Source of the DNA: Streptomyces decoyicus
Lineage (GTDB): Bacteria > Actinomycetota > Actinomycetes > Streptomycetales > Streptomycetaceae
Assembly: GCF_019880305.1 (NCBI RefSeq)
Contig: NZ_CP082301.1
Location: 7,626,001-7,690,000 of the forward strand
Reading direction: 5' to 3'
Length of the DNA stretch: 64,000 nt
Shown: piece after piece, positions 9,250 to 17,710 of the stretch
How positions within the stretch are numbered: the stretch's first letter is position 1
Layout: every line of letters begins with the position of its first letter
Made by a program: the position numbers and the translations under genes
The notes under the pieces: model-generated
The model's input: only the letters and a program-made list of their open reading frames with translations
Told to the model about the DNA's origin: nothing
The model's database searches: none

Positions 9250-9793
9250 TGTGGTCCGTTTCCTCCTCGGGGCCCTGCCCGCCGGGAGAGACGAGGCGGA
9301 AGAGCTCCAGCGACCATGCGCGCTGTTCCTCGGTGTCCGGCACCTTCGTCCCCCGGGACCGTTCCATGGACGCCCAAGCCGCCTCCGGGGCGATGCCGTT
9401 CAGGATGAGCACGGAGACCGCGATCAGGGAGGACCGGCCGATGGCGCAGCGGCAGTGCGCGACGATGTGGGATCCGGCCCGCAGCTCTTCGGCGAGCTCC
9501 TCCAGAACCGGCAGCACGGCGGGGGCCGGCGGGACGGTCAGGTCGGGGATGGGCAGCGGGACGAACCGCAGTCCGGCTGCCCGCGCGAGGCGGGGCTCGT
9601 CGGCGAGACCGAGTTCGGCGCGCTCGGCGTCCGGAAGGGCGCACACGAGGGTGTCGGTGCCCACTCCGCGGAGGGCCGCCATATCGGCTGCCAGGTGCCG
9701 GTGGCCGCGGGGGCGGGCCATGGTGCTCAGGCGTCCCGGTTGCTGCGGACCGGTGACGGTGAAGAGGGTGGGGGCGGTGGCCGGCTCCGTCAT
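9152..9793 (-). CDS. dual-specificity-type protein phosphatase
   Basis: A cysteine phosphatase of 213 residues. The P-loop AHCRCAIGRSSL is a full HC-X5-R-S site. An upstream loop VPLPIPDL should carry the general acid Asp. A low-specificity role on proteins or small phosphates is expected. The start is the ATG at 9793 (MTEPATAPTLFTV), which overlaps the stop of the MBL-fold gene. The C-terminus runs 98 nt into the erythromycin-esterase-like gene, an unusually long overlap; the last ~30 residues look like non-native sequence read in the wrong frame of the neighbour. Confidence 0.8.
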   Translation of the reverse strand: MTEPATAPTLFTVTGPQQPGRLSTMARPRGHRHLAADMAALRGVGTDTLVCALPDAERAELGLADEPRLARAAGLRFVPLPIPDLTVPPAPAVLPVLEELAEELRAGSHIVAHCRCAIGRSSLIAVSVLILNGIAPEAAWASMERSRGTKVPDTEEQRAWSLELFRLVSPGGQGPEEETDHSARQHRSLADRARQASRHADPGRSARGPRTAG

Positions 9794-10404
9794 CGGGCGG
9801 TCGCGCCCGGCAGGAGCCGGCGGTAACGGCCGCCGCACTCGTGGGTGAGCCAGCCGTTGAGACTTCCCAGTCCCCGCTCGTTGACCTGCCCGTCGTGGAT
9901 GCCGTACGCCCGTTCCGGCTCGACGGCGTGCACGAAGTCGATGGCCTCTTCCGTCTTCATCCATGACCCCTGGAGGGGTACCAGCAAGGTCTCCACCGGC
10001 CGATCGGGGACGTGCAGCGAGTCACCGGGGTGGTAGAGGCGGTCCCCGACGAGGTAGCCCAGGTTGGCGCAGTCCGGGAGGCCGCCGTAGATGCGCGCGT
10101 GCTGCCCGCCGTGGGCGGTCACCCGTAAGCCGGCCGCGGTGAATTCCTCGCCGGCTCCGACACCGGTGAAGTCCAGGCCCGGGATGCGCGCCGCCTTGGG
10201 CGCATAGACGGGGATGCTCAGCTCCTTGAGACGCAACACGTCGACGTGATCGGCGTGTTCGTGGGTCACCAGAACCGCATCCGCGCCGGCGAGAGCCTCG
10301 GGCTCGCTCCAGACGCCGGGGTCGATGACCAGTGTGTCACCGCCGTCATGTTCCAACCGGACGCAGGAATGGGTGTACTTGGTAATCCGCACTTGCCTGA
10401 GCAT
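9790..10404 (-). CDS. MBL-fold metal-dependent hydrolase
   Basis: A 204-residue metallo-beta-lactamase-fold protein. Metal ligands are visible in THEHADH (HxHxDH), AHGGQH and YHPGDSLH, followed by GIHDGQ. The pattern fits the UPF0173/UlaG-like branch, hydrolases of unknown substrate. It is the first gene of the minus-strand operon, with a 4-nt overlap into the phosphatase gene. An in-frame GTG four codons in is an alternative start. Confidence 0.85.
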   Translation of the reverse strand: MLRQVRITKYTHSCVRLEHDGGDTLVIDPGVWSEPEALAGADAVLVTHEHADHVDVLRLKELSIPVYAPKAARIPGLDFTGVGAGEEFTAAGLRVTAHGGQHARIYGGLPDCANLGYLVGDRLYHPGDSLHVPDRPVETLLVPLQGSWMKTEEAIDFVHAVEPERAYGIHDGQVNERGLGSLNGWLTHECGGRYRRLLPGATAR

Positions 10405-10555
10405 AGCCGGAGGGCCCGCACATTCCTTTGAGAAATGGCTCGAAAATGTCGCTCGATGTTCGGGTGTGTTTCCGGGGTGAGCAGCGATAAGGCAGCGGCG
10501 CCACCTCCCCTCGGGGTGGGTGATATTTAGTCAACTTGGCCTATGCGAGGGGCAG

Positions 10556-10589
10556 TTGACCTTGCGGCCGAGGGGCATCCTGCTAGCGT
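10556..10589 (+). promoter_or_regulatory. candidate promoter of the precursor gene
   Basis: A TAGCGT -10 box (TANNNT) lies at 10584-10589, with TTGCGG at 10562-10567 (16-nt spacer) as a possible -35. TTGACC at 10556-10561 is a better -35 match but is 22 nt away. The expected start of transcription is at or next to the ATG at 10597, so the message may be leaderless. This is a sequence reading only. Confidence 0.4.
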
Positions 10590-10596
10590 GCTGGCC

Positions 10597-10737
10597 ATGG
10601 ATATATCAAACGCGAATGGCGAGGAGCTGGCCGACCTGGCCGAGCTGGAGTTCTCTCCGATCACCCCGGAGGATGCCGATGACCTGGACGACCGTGTGTA
10701 CCTTCTCGGCGTCCGTTCCGAGTTCGTGAAGCGCTAG
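10597..10737 (+). CDS. candidate RiPP precursor peptide, 46 residues
   Basis: A 46-codon gene opening the radical SAM cluster. Residues 1-32 hold twelve acidic residues, the text ELADLAELEF, and no basic residue. Residues 33-46 (RVYLLGVRSEFVKR) are hydrophobic and basic. This split looks like an acidic leader followed by a short core, although the border is unknown. There is no Cys, so lanthionine, sactionine or thiazole chemistry on Cys is excluded. An 88-nt gap precedes the PPDK-like gene; it contains a weak GCCCC/GGGGC hairpin (10755-10775) that could attenuate read-through. Precursor identity is inferred from size, position and neighbours; homology was not tested. An in-frame upstream ATG exists at 10543. 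Confidence 0.6.
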   Translation: MDISNANGEELADLAELEFSPITPEDADDLDDRVYLLGVRSEFVKR

Positions 10738-10825
10738 GACCCTGTCTTCAAACCGCCCCTGATCCTGCCGGGGGCATGTCGTCAGAGGTTCGCCACCGGC
10801 ATCAGTAACGGACCTGCCTCGGGAG

Positions 10826-13165
10826 ATGGGGATTCAGAGCGTGGTCAATGATCATCTGCCGGTCGGCCTTCCTGCTGATTCAGCATTGCGGCTGCCGGTC
10901 GATGCCGCTGACGACGCCATCCATGAGGCAATCGCCGCACTCGATCCCGGTCATCGCATCGGGAGCGCGGATGACCCCGTCTTCCTCACGGCATGGCTTC
11001 CCTGCCTGAAGGGAAGTTGCTTGTCCTTTCTCGGAATGAGCCCTGTCAGTCAACAGTGGCTGGCAGGGTTCGCCGGTGCCGGCTTCGCCGCGGCACGCCG
11101 GGCCGAACTCTGCGCCGCCCTGGCCGTGGTGGATCCCGATGCCGCACTGCCGAACGACCCCGTCGAGCAAGTGACCACCCTGGTCCGGGCACTGACCAGG
11201 CACGAGGCGCGTCCGGCGCAGTTCCGCCTCGGGCGACAACTGCTGTGGTGCGGGCCCGACGGAGGCAGTGGAATCGCCTGGTCCTGTGATCCGTCGACCG
11301 GCCGGCCCGACGTGACCGGTTCCTATCTCGCGGGGGCCTCCGGATCCCAGCTGCTGACAGCGGGCGGCGCGGATCTCGCCGGACTGATCGACACGCAGCC
11401 CTGGGGCCCTCAGCTGCAAGAGGCGATCAGCACCGCCGAGGCTGCACTCGACTGGCCGGTGAGGGTGGAATTCGTCGTCGAACACGGCCGGGCGCACCTC
11501 ATCAGGAGCGCACGCGCTCCGCTGCACGGTGCCGCTCGCCTGCACACCGTGGCCACGCGGTACGAGCAGGGCCGGCTGACGCCCGCACAGGCGGTTTCGC
11601 TGGTGGAGCCCTTGGACGTGGAGAAGACGCGTACGGCATCGGTGCAGTCCCTCGGTCTGCCCGTGGCTGCGCGCGGCCTGGGCGTGTCCCCCGGCATCGC
11701 CACCGGCACCGTCGTCTTCAGCGCGGCCGCGGCCGTCGCCGCGAAGGCGGACGGCGAGCAGCCGGTGCTCGTCCTGACCGAGTCGAGGCCGGAGGATCTG
11801 CCGGGTCTGCTGGCCGCGACGGCCGTCGTGACCGAGCGGGGCGGACAGACGTCGCACGCGGCGGTCGTGGCGCGCGGACTCGGGCTGCCGGCCGTCGCCG
11901 CGCTCGTCGACAGCGTGCTGGACGGCGACGGGAAGGGCCTGCGCACTACGCGCGGCGACACCCTCCATGCCGGTGACCGGGTGACGGTGGACGGCTTCGC
12001 CGGGTCGATCCGTCTCGGCGGCGACATGCAGCGTCCCGCCGAGCGGCAGACCGCCGCGGAGCTGCCCGGCTGGCTGGACGAGGCGCTGTCCGCGCTGCCC
12101 GCGCGGACCGGCATCGCCGTGCGGGTGAACGCCGACACGGGCGCGGACGCCGCCGCCGGGCGGGCGTTCGGCGCGACCGGAGTGGGATTGTGCCGGCTCG
12201 AGCACATGTTCCTCGGCGAGCGCCATCAGATGCTCCAGCGGGTCCTGATGGCACGGCCCGGCCCCGACATGACGGAGGACCTCGCCACCGTGCACGCCCT
12301 CCTGCGGGCGGAAATCACGGACGTGCTCAGCGCGATGGACGGGCTTCCCGTCACGATCCGCCTGCTCGACCCCCCGCGTCACGAGTTCCTCGCCGACGTG
12401 ACCGGACTCGCCCTGACCGCGGCGGCGACCGGCGCGCCGGCCGACAAGGACCGACTCGACGTCACGCGTCGCCTGCACGAGCACAACCCCATGCTGGGCG
12501 TGCGCGGGGTGCGGATGGGCGTCCTGCTGCCCATGCTGACGGCCGTACAGATCCAGGCGCTGCTGGAGGCCACCCTCGCGTTGCGCCGCGCGGGCCGTGA
12601 CCCCCGGCCCGAGCTGCTGGTTCCCATGGTGAGCACGCCGACCGAACTGGACTTCGTCCGGGGCCTGCTCGACGACGTCTGTCTCCGGCTGGGCACCACA
12701 CGGGCCGAGGCGGGCCTGTCGCTGGGCGCCATGATCGAGACTCCGCGGGCCGCGCTGCTGGCCGGGCCGATCGCCCGCCGTGCGGACTCCCTCTCCCTGG
12801 GCACCAACGACCTGACCGCACTGGTCTGGGGGCTGTCCCGCGATGACGCGGAACAGCATGTGCTGCCCGCCTATCAGGACCTCGGGCTCCTCACCGCATC
12901 CCCCTTCGCCCAGCTGGACACCGAGGTCGTCGGGGCCTTGGCACGCCAGGTCGCGGGCCAGGCACGAGCGGTACGCCCCGGCATCACCCTCGGAGTCTGC
13001 GGTGAGCAGGCGGCCGGTCCGGCGGCCGTACGGTTCTTCGCCGAGGCGGGCTTCGACCATGTCTCGTGCGCGGCCCCCCGGGTCCCCCTGGCCCGGCTCG
13101 CCGCCGCGCGGGCCGCCGTGGCCGAGGGCGCGGCGGACATGTACGCGAGGGGGGAAGGACGTTGA
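10826..13165 (+). CDS. PPDK-like PEP-utilising enzyme with degenerate ATP-grasp domain
   Basis: A 779-residue relative of pyruvate phosphate dikinase. The central phosphohistidine site is intact (ERGGQTSHAAVVARG, His344). The C-terminal PEP/pyruvate barrel keeps GVGLCRLEHMF, VTIRLLDPPRHEFL, IETPRAAL, SLGTNDLT and GVCGEQ with the acid/base Cys725. The N-terminal ATP-grasp part is about 100 residues short: the usual Lys-containing opening is missing and the QTR element is replaced by RSA. It should move phosphate between PEP and His344, but probably not use ATP. The acceptor is unknown and could be the peptide or a cofactor. ATG at 10826 is used; GTG at 10841 has better ribosome-site spacing. 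It overlaps the ABC ATPase start by 4 nt. Confidence 0.8.
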   Translation: MGIQSVVNDHLPVGLPADSALRLPVDAADDAIHEAIAALDPGHRIGSADDPVFLTAWLPCLKGSCLSFLGMSPVSQQWLAGFAGAGFAAARRAELCAALAVVDPDAALPNDPVEQVTTLVRALTRHEARPAQFRLGRQLLWCGPDGGSGIAWSCDPSTGRPDVTGSYLAGASGSQLLTAGGADLAGLIDTQPWGPQLQEAISTAEAALDWPVRVEFVVEHGRAHLIRSARAPLHGAARLHTVATRYEQGRLTPAQAVSLVEPLDVEKTRTASVQSLGLPVAARGLGVSPGIATGTVVFSAAAAVAAKADGEQPVLVLTESRPEDLPGLLAATAVVTERGGQTSHAAVVARGLGLPAVAALVDSVLDGDGKGLRTTRGDTLHAGDRVTVDGFAGSIRLGGDMQRPAERQTAAELPGWLDEALSALPARTGIAVRVNADTGADAAAGRAFGATGVGLCRLEHMFLGERHQMLQRVLMARPGPDMTEDLATVHALLRAEITDVLSAMDGLPVTIRLLDPPRHEFLADVTGLALTAAATGAPADKDRLDVTRRLHEHNPMLGVRGVRMGVLLPMLTAVQIQALLEATLALRRAGRDPRPELLVPMVSTPTELDFVRGLLDDVCLRLGTTRAEAGLSLGAMIETPRAALLAGPIARRADSLSLGTNDLTALVWGLSRDDAEQHVLPAYQDLGLLTASPFAQLDTEVVGALARQVAGQARAVRPGITLGVCGEQAAGPAAVRFFAEAGFDHVSCAAPRVPLARLAAARAAVAEGAADMYARGEGR

Positions 13166-14142
13166 GCGAGCCGGCCATCGCCGTGGAACACCTCGGCCGC
13201 ACCTTCACCGACCGTCGCCACGAGATCGTGGCGCTGCGGGACGTCAGCTTCCAGGTCGGGGCCGGCGAGATCGTGGGCCTGCTGGGCAGCAACGGCGCGG
13301 GCAAGACCACCCTCACCAAGATCCTCGCCACCCTGCTGCTGCCCACGACCGGCTCCGCTCGGATCTTCGGCCACGATGTCACCAGCGATCTGCGCGAGGT
13401 ACGCCGTATGACCGGCGTGGTGCTGGGCGGCGACCGGGGCCTGTACGCCAAGCTGTGCGGCCGCGACAACCTGCGGTTCTTCGCCATGCTCGCCGGAGTG
13501 GGCCGGCGCGGCCTGAGCGCGAAGCTGGACGCCGCGCTGGAGCAGGTCGGCCTGGTCGGCGCGGCCGACCGCGCCGTGGAGACCTACTCCAAGGGCATGC
13601 GTCAGCGGCTCCACATCGCCATCGGCATGATCGCCGAGCCGCGCGTGCTGCTGCTCGACGAACCGACCGTCGGCCTCGACCCGGTCGAGGCCGAACGACT
13701 GCGCGCCGCCGTCGCCGCACTGCGCGACACCGGGGTGTCCGTCCTGCTCACGAGCCACTATCTGCTCGACATCGAGCGCCTCGCCAGCCGGGTGATCATT
13801 CTCGCGGACGGTACGCTCGCGGCGGATCTGCCGGTCGAGGAGTTCGCCCGGCAGGCGGGCTACACCGCCACGGTGACCGTGCGGGGCACCGGCAGTCCGC
13901 CCGACGGCGGTGCCGTGTCGTCACCCGACATCGCGGTCGGCAGCGTCGACGTGGCCGAGGGGGCATGGACCCTCCGACTGCACGTCCGTGACTGGAGCGT
14001 CGGCTCGTTCGGCCTGCTGGAGCAGGCACTGGCCCATGTCAGCGTCCTGGACGTCAGTATCGAACCGGTGCGGCTCGAAGACGTCTACTCGCATGTGGCC
14101 GCGCGTCTGGCGAACGGCATCCAGGTCGGTGAGCCGAGGTGA
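13162..14142 (+). CDS. ABC transporter ATP-binding protein
   Basis: A 326-residue nucleotide-binding subunit. Walker A is GLLGSNGAGKTTLTKI, the signature YSKGMRQRL, Walker B VLLLDEPTVGLDP and the switch His in LLTSHYL. The Gly-Ala-Gly-Lys-rich layout and the C-terminal ~90-residue extension match drug/peptide exporters of the DrrA/CcmA type. It starts at a TTG (13162) within TTGA, overlapping the PPDK-like stop, with GGAAGGA upstream. It should power the two permeases encoded next, exporting the modified peptide or providing self-protection. Confidence 0.9.
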   Translation: MSEPAIAVEHLGRTFTDRRHEIVALRDVSFQVGAGEIVGLLGSNGAGKTTLTKILATLLLPTTGSARIFGHDVTSDLREVRRMTGVVLGGDRGLYAKLCGRDNLRFFAMLAGVGRRGLSAKLDAALEQVGLVGAADRAVETYSKGMRQRLHIAIGMIAEPRVLLLDEPTVGLDPVEAERLRAAVAALRDTGVSVLLTSHYLLDIERLASRVIILADGTLAADLPVEEFARQAGYTATVTVRGTGSPPDGGAVSSPDIAVGSVDVAEGAWTLRLHVRDWSVGSFGLLEQALAHVSVLDVSIEPVRLEDVYSHVAARLANGIQVGEPR

Positions 14143-14906
14143 GGGGCGCTCTGTGGATGTTCCTGACCGCGGCGCGCATGGAGCAGCGGGCCATGCAGCG
14201 CAATCCGCTGCTGCTGGTCAACTCCGGCATGCTGCCCGCCGTGTTCCTGGTCACCGCGGTGGAGACCGGCCGCCCGGCTCCGGACGACGCGGCGGCGCTC
14301 GTCGTGGCCGTGGCGCTGACCGCGCTGTGGGGCTCCACGGTGTGGATGAGCGGAGGCGTGCTGCGCCGTGAACGCACCTACGGCACGCTCGCCCGCTGTG
14401 TCTCCGGAGTGTGGTCGCCGTACCTGGTGCTGCTGGGCAAGAGCCTGGGTGCCACGGTCACCAGCGTCGGGGCGATCCTCGTCAGCACCGGAGTCACCGC
14501 GGCGGCGCTGGGGCTGCCGCTGAGTGTGTCGCACCCGGGGTGGATCGTCGTGTCGCTCGTGGTGCTGGTGTGTTCCGGCACCGCCCTGGGGGCCCTCGTG
14601 TCGTGCCTCTTCCTGGTGACCCGCAACGGGCTGATCTGGTCGCACGCGTTGATGTATCCGGTCTTCGCCCTCGGCGGGCTGCTCATCCCCGTGGACGCGC
14701 TGCCCGAGTCGCTGCGCTGGGTGCCCGATCTGATCAGCCTGCACTGGATCAAGGACTGCATGGTCGGCGCGGCCACCGGTGACGTCACGATCGCCCCGCT
14801 GGGCGTCGCGACGCTGCTGACACTCGTCTACTTGTCCGTCGCGGGGTTCGCCTACCGCTGGTCCGTCGCGTGGTCCCGGAAGGAGGGAACGCTTGACCTC
14901 GCATGA
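14139..14906 (+). CDS. ABC-2 type transporter permease 1
   Basis: A 255-residue membrane protein with about six hydrophobic segments and no other domain. The layout fits an ABC-2 exporter permease: ERTYGTLARCVSG in the first cytosolic loop and HALMYPVFALGGLLIPVDALP near the fifth helix. The GTG at 14139 overlaps the ATPase stop. Stop overlaps the next permease by 14 nt, so the two are coupled and probably form a heterodimer. Confidence 0.87.
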   Translation: MRGALWMFLTAARMEQRAMQRNPLLLVNSGMLPAVFLVTAVETGRPAPDDAAALVVAVALTALWGSTVWMSGGVLRRERTYGTLARCVSGVWSPYLVLLGKSLGATVTSVGAILVSTGVTAAALGLPLSVSHPGWIVVSLVVLVCSGTALGALVSCLFLVTRNGLIWSHALMYPVFALGGLLIPVDALPESLRWVPDLISLHWIKDCMVGAATGDVTIAPLGVATLLTLVYLSVAGFAYRWSVAWSRKEGTLDLA

Positions 14907-15720
14907 CACCGCCCCGGCGGGCGACGCTGCTGCTCCGGCCCGCGCCTCCCTGGTCTGGCGGGCGGCCGAGGCGGCCCGTATGGGCTGGCTGGAGTACCGC
15001 GTGGTGGAGACACCTGCCGGTCTGCTCGGCGCGACCCTGCCGCGCGGCGTGCTCCAGATCCTCTTCTTCACGACGCTCGCGGGTGTCCTCGCCGGCCCCG
15101 GGCACCGGGAGTACGCCTTCGCCGGATCGTTGGTGCTGGTGTTGAGCGGCACCAACGTCAACGGTGTCGTCGCCGTGCCCGTCCTGGACAAGCAGTACGC
15201 CACCTTCGCGCGGGTCCGGACCGGCGTGCTGTCCCCGACGGTCACCCAGATCGCCCGTGCGCTTCCCTACCCCGTCATGGGCTGGGTCCTGCTCGTCGTC
15301 CAGGCGGCCATCGCGGCGCCCCTCCTCGGCATGACGGACTTCGCGCTCCAACTGCTGCCCTGGACGTGGGTGTACGCGCTCATCGCGCTCACACTCAGTG
15401 TGCTCGGGCTCGCCGGCGCCACGATGTCCGTCGGCAAACGGGCCGACGTGGTGGCGCCGAACGTGCTGTCCTATCTGGTCATGCTGTGCAGCGGCGCGAT
15501 CGTCCCGCCGGGCCGCGTGGCGTGGGTGGACGCGATCGGCCAAGTGCTGCCGGGCCGGCACGGCCTGGACGCCATCCGCGCGGGGATGGCCGGACGGCCC
15601 TGGCTCGGCGACCTCGGGCTGGAGGTCGCCGCCGGCCTCGGGTTCACCGTCCTCGCCGCGCTGTCGATCCTCGTACAGGCCCGGCGCGCGAGCAGACTCG
15701 GCCACGACGACTTCGAGTGA
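14893..15720 (+). CDS. ABC-2 type transporter permease 2
   Basis: A 275-residue membrane protein with about six hydrophobic segments, including GAIVPPGRVAWVDAIGQVLPGRHGLDAIRAG late in the protein, the usual ABC-2 position. It begins at a TTG (14893) with GGAGGGAAC upstream, inside the end of the first permease gene. The radical SAM gene follows after 29 nt. Confidence 0.85.
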   Translation: MTSHDTAPAGDAAAPARASLVWRAAEAARMGWLEYRVVETPAGLLGATLPRGVLQILFFTTLAGVLAGPGHREYAFAGSLVLVLSGTNVNGVVAVPVLDKQYATFARVRTGVLSPTVTQIARALPYPVMGWVLLVVQAAIAAPLLGMTDFALQLLPWTWVYALIALTLSVLGLAGATMSVGKRADVVAPNVLSYLVMLCSGAIVPPGRVAWVDAIGQVLPGRHGLDAIRAGMAGRPWLGDLGLEVAAGLGFTVLAALSILVQARRASRLGHDDFE

Positions 15721-15749
15721 CCGAAGTGCCCACACCCGAGGGGGATCCG

Positions 15750-17672
15750 ATGAGCCTCATCCGCCTGCCCCTGGCCGTGCGTACGGAGCAGGACGACGCA
15801 GCGTCCGGTTCGCCGCCGCCCAGCAGGTGTCTGCGCATCGCGCTGGTGAACATGCCCTGGGCGCGCATTCACGCGCCGTCCATCCAGTGCGGACTGCTTC
15901 AGTCCCTCGCCAGGAGGGCCGGGCACGAGTGCGACAGCCACTACCTCAACATCGAGTTCGCTTCCTTCTTCGGCAGCAAGGCGTACGACGCGATCGCCAA
16001 CATCGCATCGGAGCGGCTGCACTTGATGGGGGAGTGGCTCTTCTCCTACGCCGCGTTCGGTGAAGTGACCCCGGACGACCAGTACTTCGGGGAGTATCCG
16101 GAGGTGAAGTCCATCTGGGACGAGCTGACCGGCAAGGGCCTCGACGACCTCACCGAGATGCGCCGCCGGACGCTGCCGGACTGGATCGCCGCATGCGCGG
16201 CCGAGCCGGCGTGGGGGGAATACGACGTCATCGGCTTCACCTCCACGTTCATGCAGAACACGGCGTCCCTGGCACTAGGGAAGATGATCAAGAAATTCCA
16301 CCCCGACGTGACGTTGGTCTACGGGGGTGCGAACTTCGACGGGGACATGGGGGCCGAGTACGCCAAGAAGCTGCCATGGCTCGACTACGTCGTGGCGGGG
16401 GAGGGCGACATCGTGTTCCCCGCGTTGTTGAACAACCTCGCCGACGGCACGGACACCCCGCTGCCCGGTGTTCTGCGGTACGCCGAAACGAACCTGCCGC
16501 CGGCAACCGACGCCGAGCGCCCGCAGGTCCTCGACCAGCTTCCCACGCCGGATTACCGAGACTATTTCACCTGGCTGGAACGCTTTGGCCGAACGCAACT
16601 CCTGGGCCGGGCCCCCGTGCAGCTGCCGGTCGAATTCTCCCGGGGCTGCTGGTGGGGCCAGAAACACCACTGCACTTTCTGCGGTCTGAACGCGCTCGGC
16701 ATGGCGTACCGGTCCAAGTCCGGCTCCCGCGCGTTCACCGAGCTCACCGCGCTGCTGCGCGACTACCCGGTGGTGCACGTCGACACGGTGGACAACATCC
16801 TCGACATGGGGTACTTCTCCTCGCTCTGCGCCCAACTGGCCGAAGCACACTGGGACGTGAACCTCTTCTTCGAGTCAAAGGCGAATCTCACCCGGGAGCA
16901 GCTCGCGACCCTGAGCCGGGCCGGCATCCTCCGTATCCAGCCCGGCATCGAGAGCCTCAACACCCATGTGCTGAAGCTGATGCGCAAGGGCGCGACCAAG
17001 CTGATCAATATCCGCTTCCTGAAATGGGCCGCCTACTACAAGATCGACGTCTCCTGGAACATCTTGGCGGGGTTCCCCGGGGAAACCGAGGAGGACTACG
17101 CGGAGCAACTGCGCCTCCTCCCGCTGCTGCACCATCTCCAGCCACCGGGGGGCTGCGGGCGGATCTGGCTGGAACGCTTCAGCCCCTATTTCACCGACCC
17201 GTCCTTCCCGATCAGCGAGGTCCGGCCCCGGGCCAGCTACGGCCATGTCTATCCGGCCACTCTGGACCACGAGAAGATCGCGTACTTCTTCGACTACGAG
17301 GTGTCCGGCACCTGTTCCCAGGAGACGGTGGCTGCCCTGAACGCCGCTGTCTCGGAATGGCAGAAGCGGTTCTCCGAGGCGAAGCCCAGCCTCGTCTACC
17401 AGCGGCTGCCCGGGAAGCTGACGCTGATCGACCGCAGGACCGACCAGCCCAAGCGGGCCGTCCTCGCGGGCTGGAAGGCAGAAGCCTATGAATCCTGCGG
17501 AGACGCGCCCCGCGGCGCGGCGGCGGTCAGCAGGCAGCTGGCGGCGGGGGACATGTCCGTCTCCGAGGACGAGGTGGCGGCGTTCCTCGAACAGTGCTGC
17601 CGAGCCGGCGTGATGGTGTCGGACGACGGCAAGTACCTGGGGCTGGCGCTGCCGGAGAACCCCGGCTGGTAG
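15750..17672 (+). CDS. RiPP-maturation B12-binding radical SAM enzyme, probable C-methyltransferase
   Basis: A 640-residue enzyme. Residues ~28-210 form a cobalamin-binding-type N-terminal domain. The radical SAM cluster is the unusual C-X7-C-X2-C (Cys300, Cys308, Cys311) in FSRGCWWGQKHHCTFCGLN, which is the hallmark of the RiPP-maturation radical SAM class 1, whose members are predicted or shown to methylate unactivated carbons of peptides. Further support comes from FESKANLT and GIESLNTHVLKLMRKG. The last ~90 residues are a winged-helix-like tail. The ATG at 15750 has a GAGGGGG site. Likely substrate: the 46-residue peptide encoded upstream. Confidence 0.88.
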   Translation: MSLIRLPLAVRTEQDDAASGSPPPSRCLRIALVNMPWARIHAPSIQCGLLQSLARRAGHECDSHYLNIEFASFFGSKAYDAIANIASERLHLMGEWLFSYAAFGEVTPDDQYFGEYPEVKSIWDELTGKGLDDLTEMRRRTLPDWIAACAAEPAWGEYDVIGFTSTFMQNTASLALGKMIKKFHPDVTLVYGGANFDGDMGAEYAKKLPWLDYVVAGEGDIVFPALLNNLADGTDTPLPGVLRYAETNLPPATDAERPQVLDQLPTPDYRDYFTWLERFGRTQLLGRAPVQLPVEFSRGCWWGQKHHCTFCGLNALGMAYRSKSGSRAFTELTALLRDYPVVHVDTVDNILDMGYFSSLCAQLAEAHWDVNLFFESKANLTREQLATLSRAGILRIQPGIESLNTHVLKLMRKGATKLINIRFLKWAAYYKIDVSWNILAGFPGETEEDYAEQLRLLPLLHHLQPPGGCGRIWLERFSPYFTDPSFPISEVRPRASYGHVYPATLDHEKIAYFFDYEVSGTCSQETVAALNAAVSEWQKRFSEAKPSLVYQRLPGKLTLIDRRTDQPKRAVLAGWKAEAYESCGDAPRGAAAVSRQLAAGDMSVSEDEVAAFLEQCCRAGVMVSDDGKYLGLALPENPGW

Positions 17673-17710
17673 GCGTCGTGGCCAAGCGTCAAGGAGGGGT
17701 GAGTGAGCGC

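Noticed and set aside
10755..10775. GCCCC/GGGGC hairpin between the peptide gene and the PPDK-like gene
   Set aside because: The stem is only 5 bp; it may attenuate read-through but is too weak to list as a terminator.
10880..13060. A 726-codon minus-strand frame opposite the PPDK-like gene
   Set aside because: Antisense to clear catalytic motifs on the plus strand; no recognisable domain.
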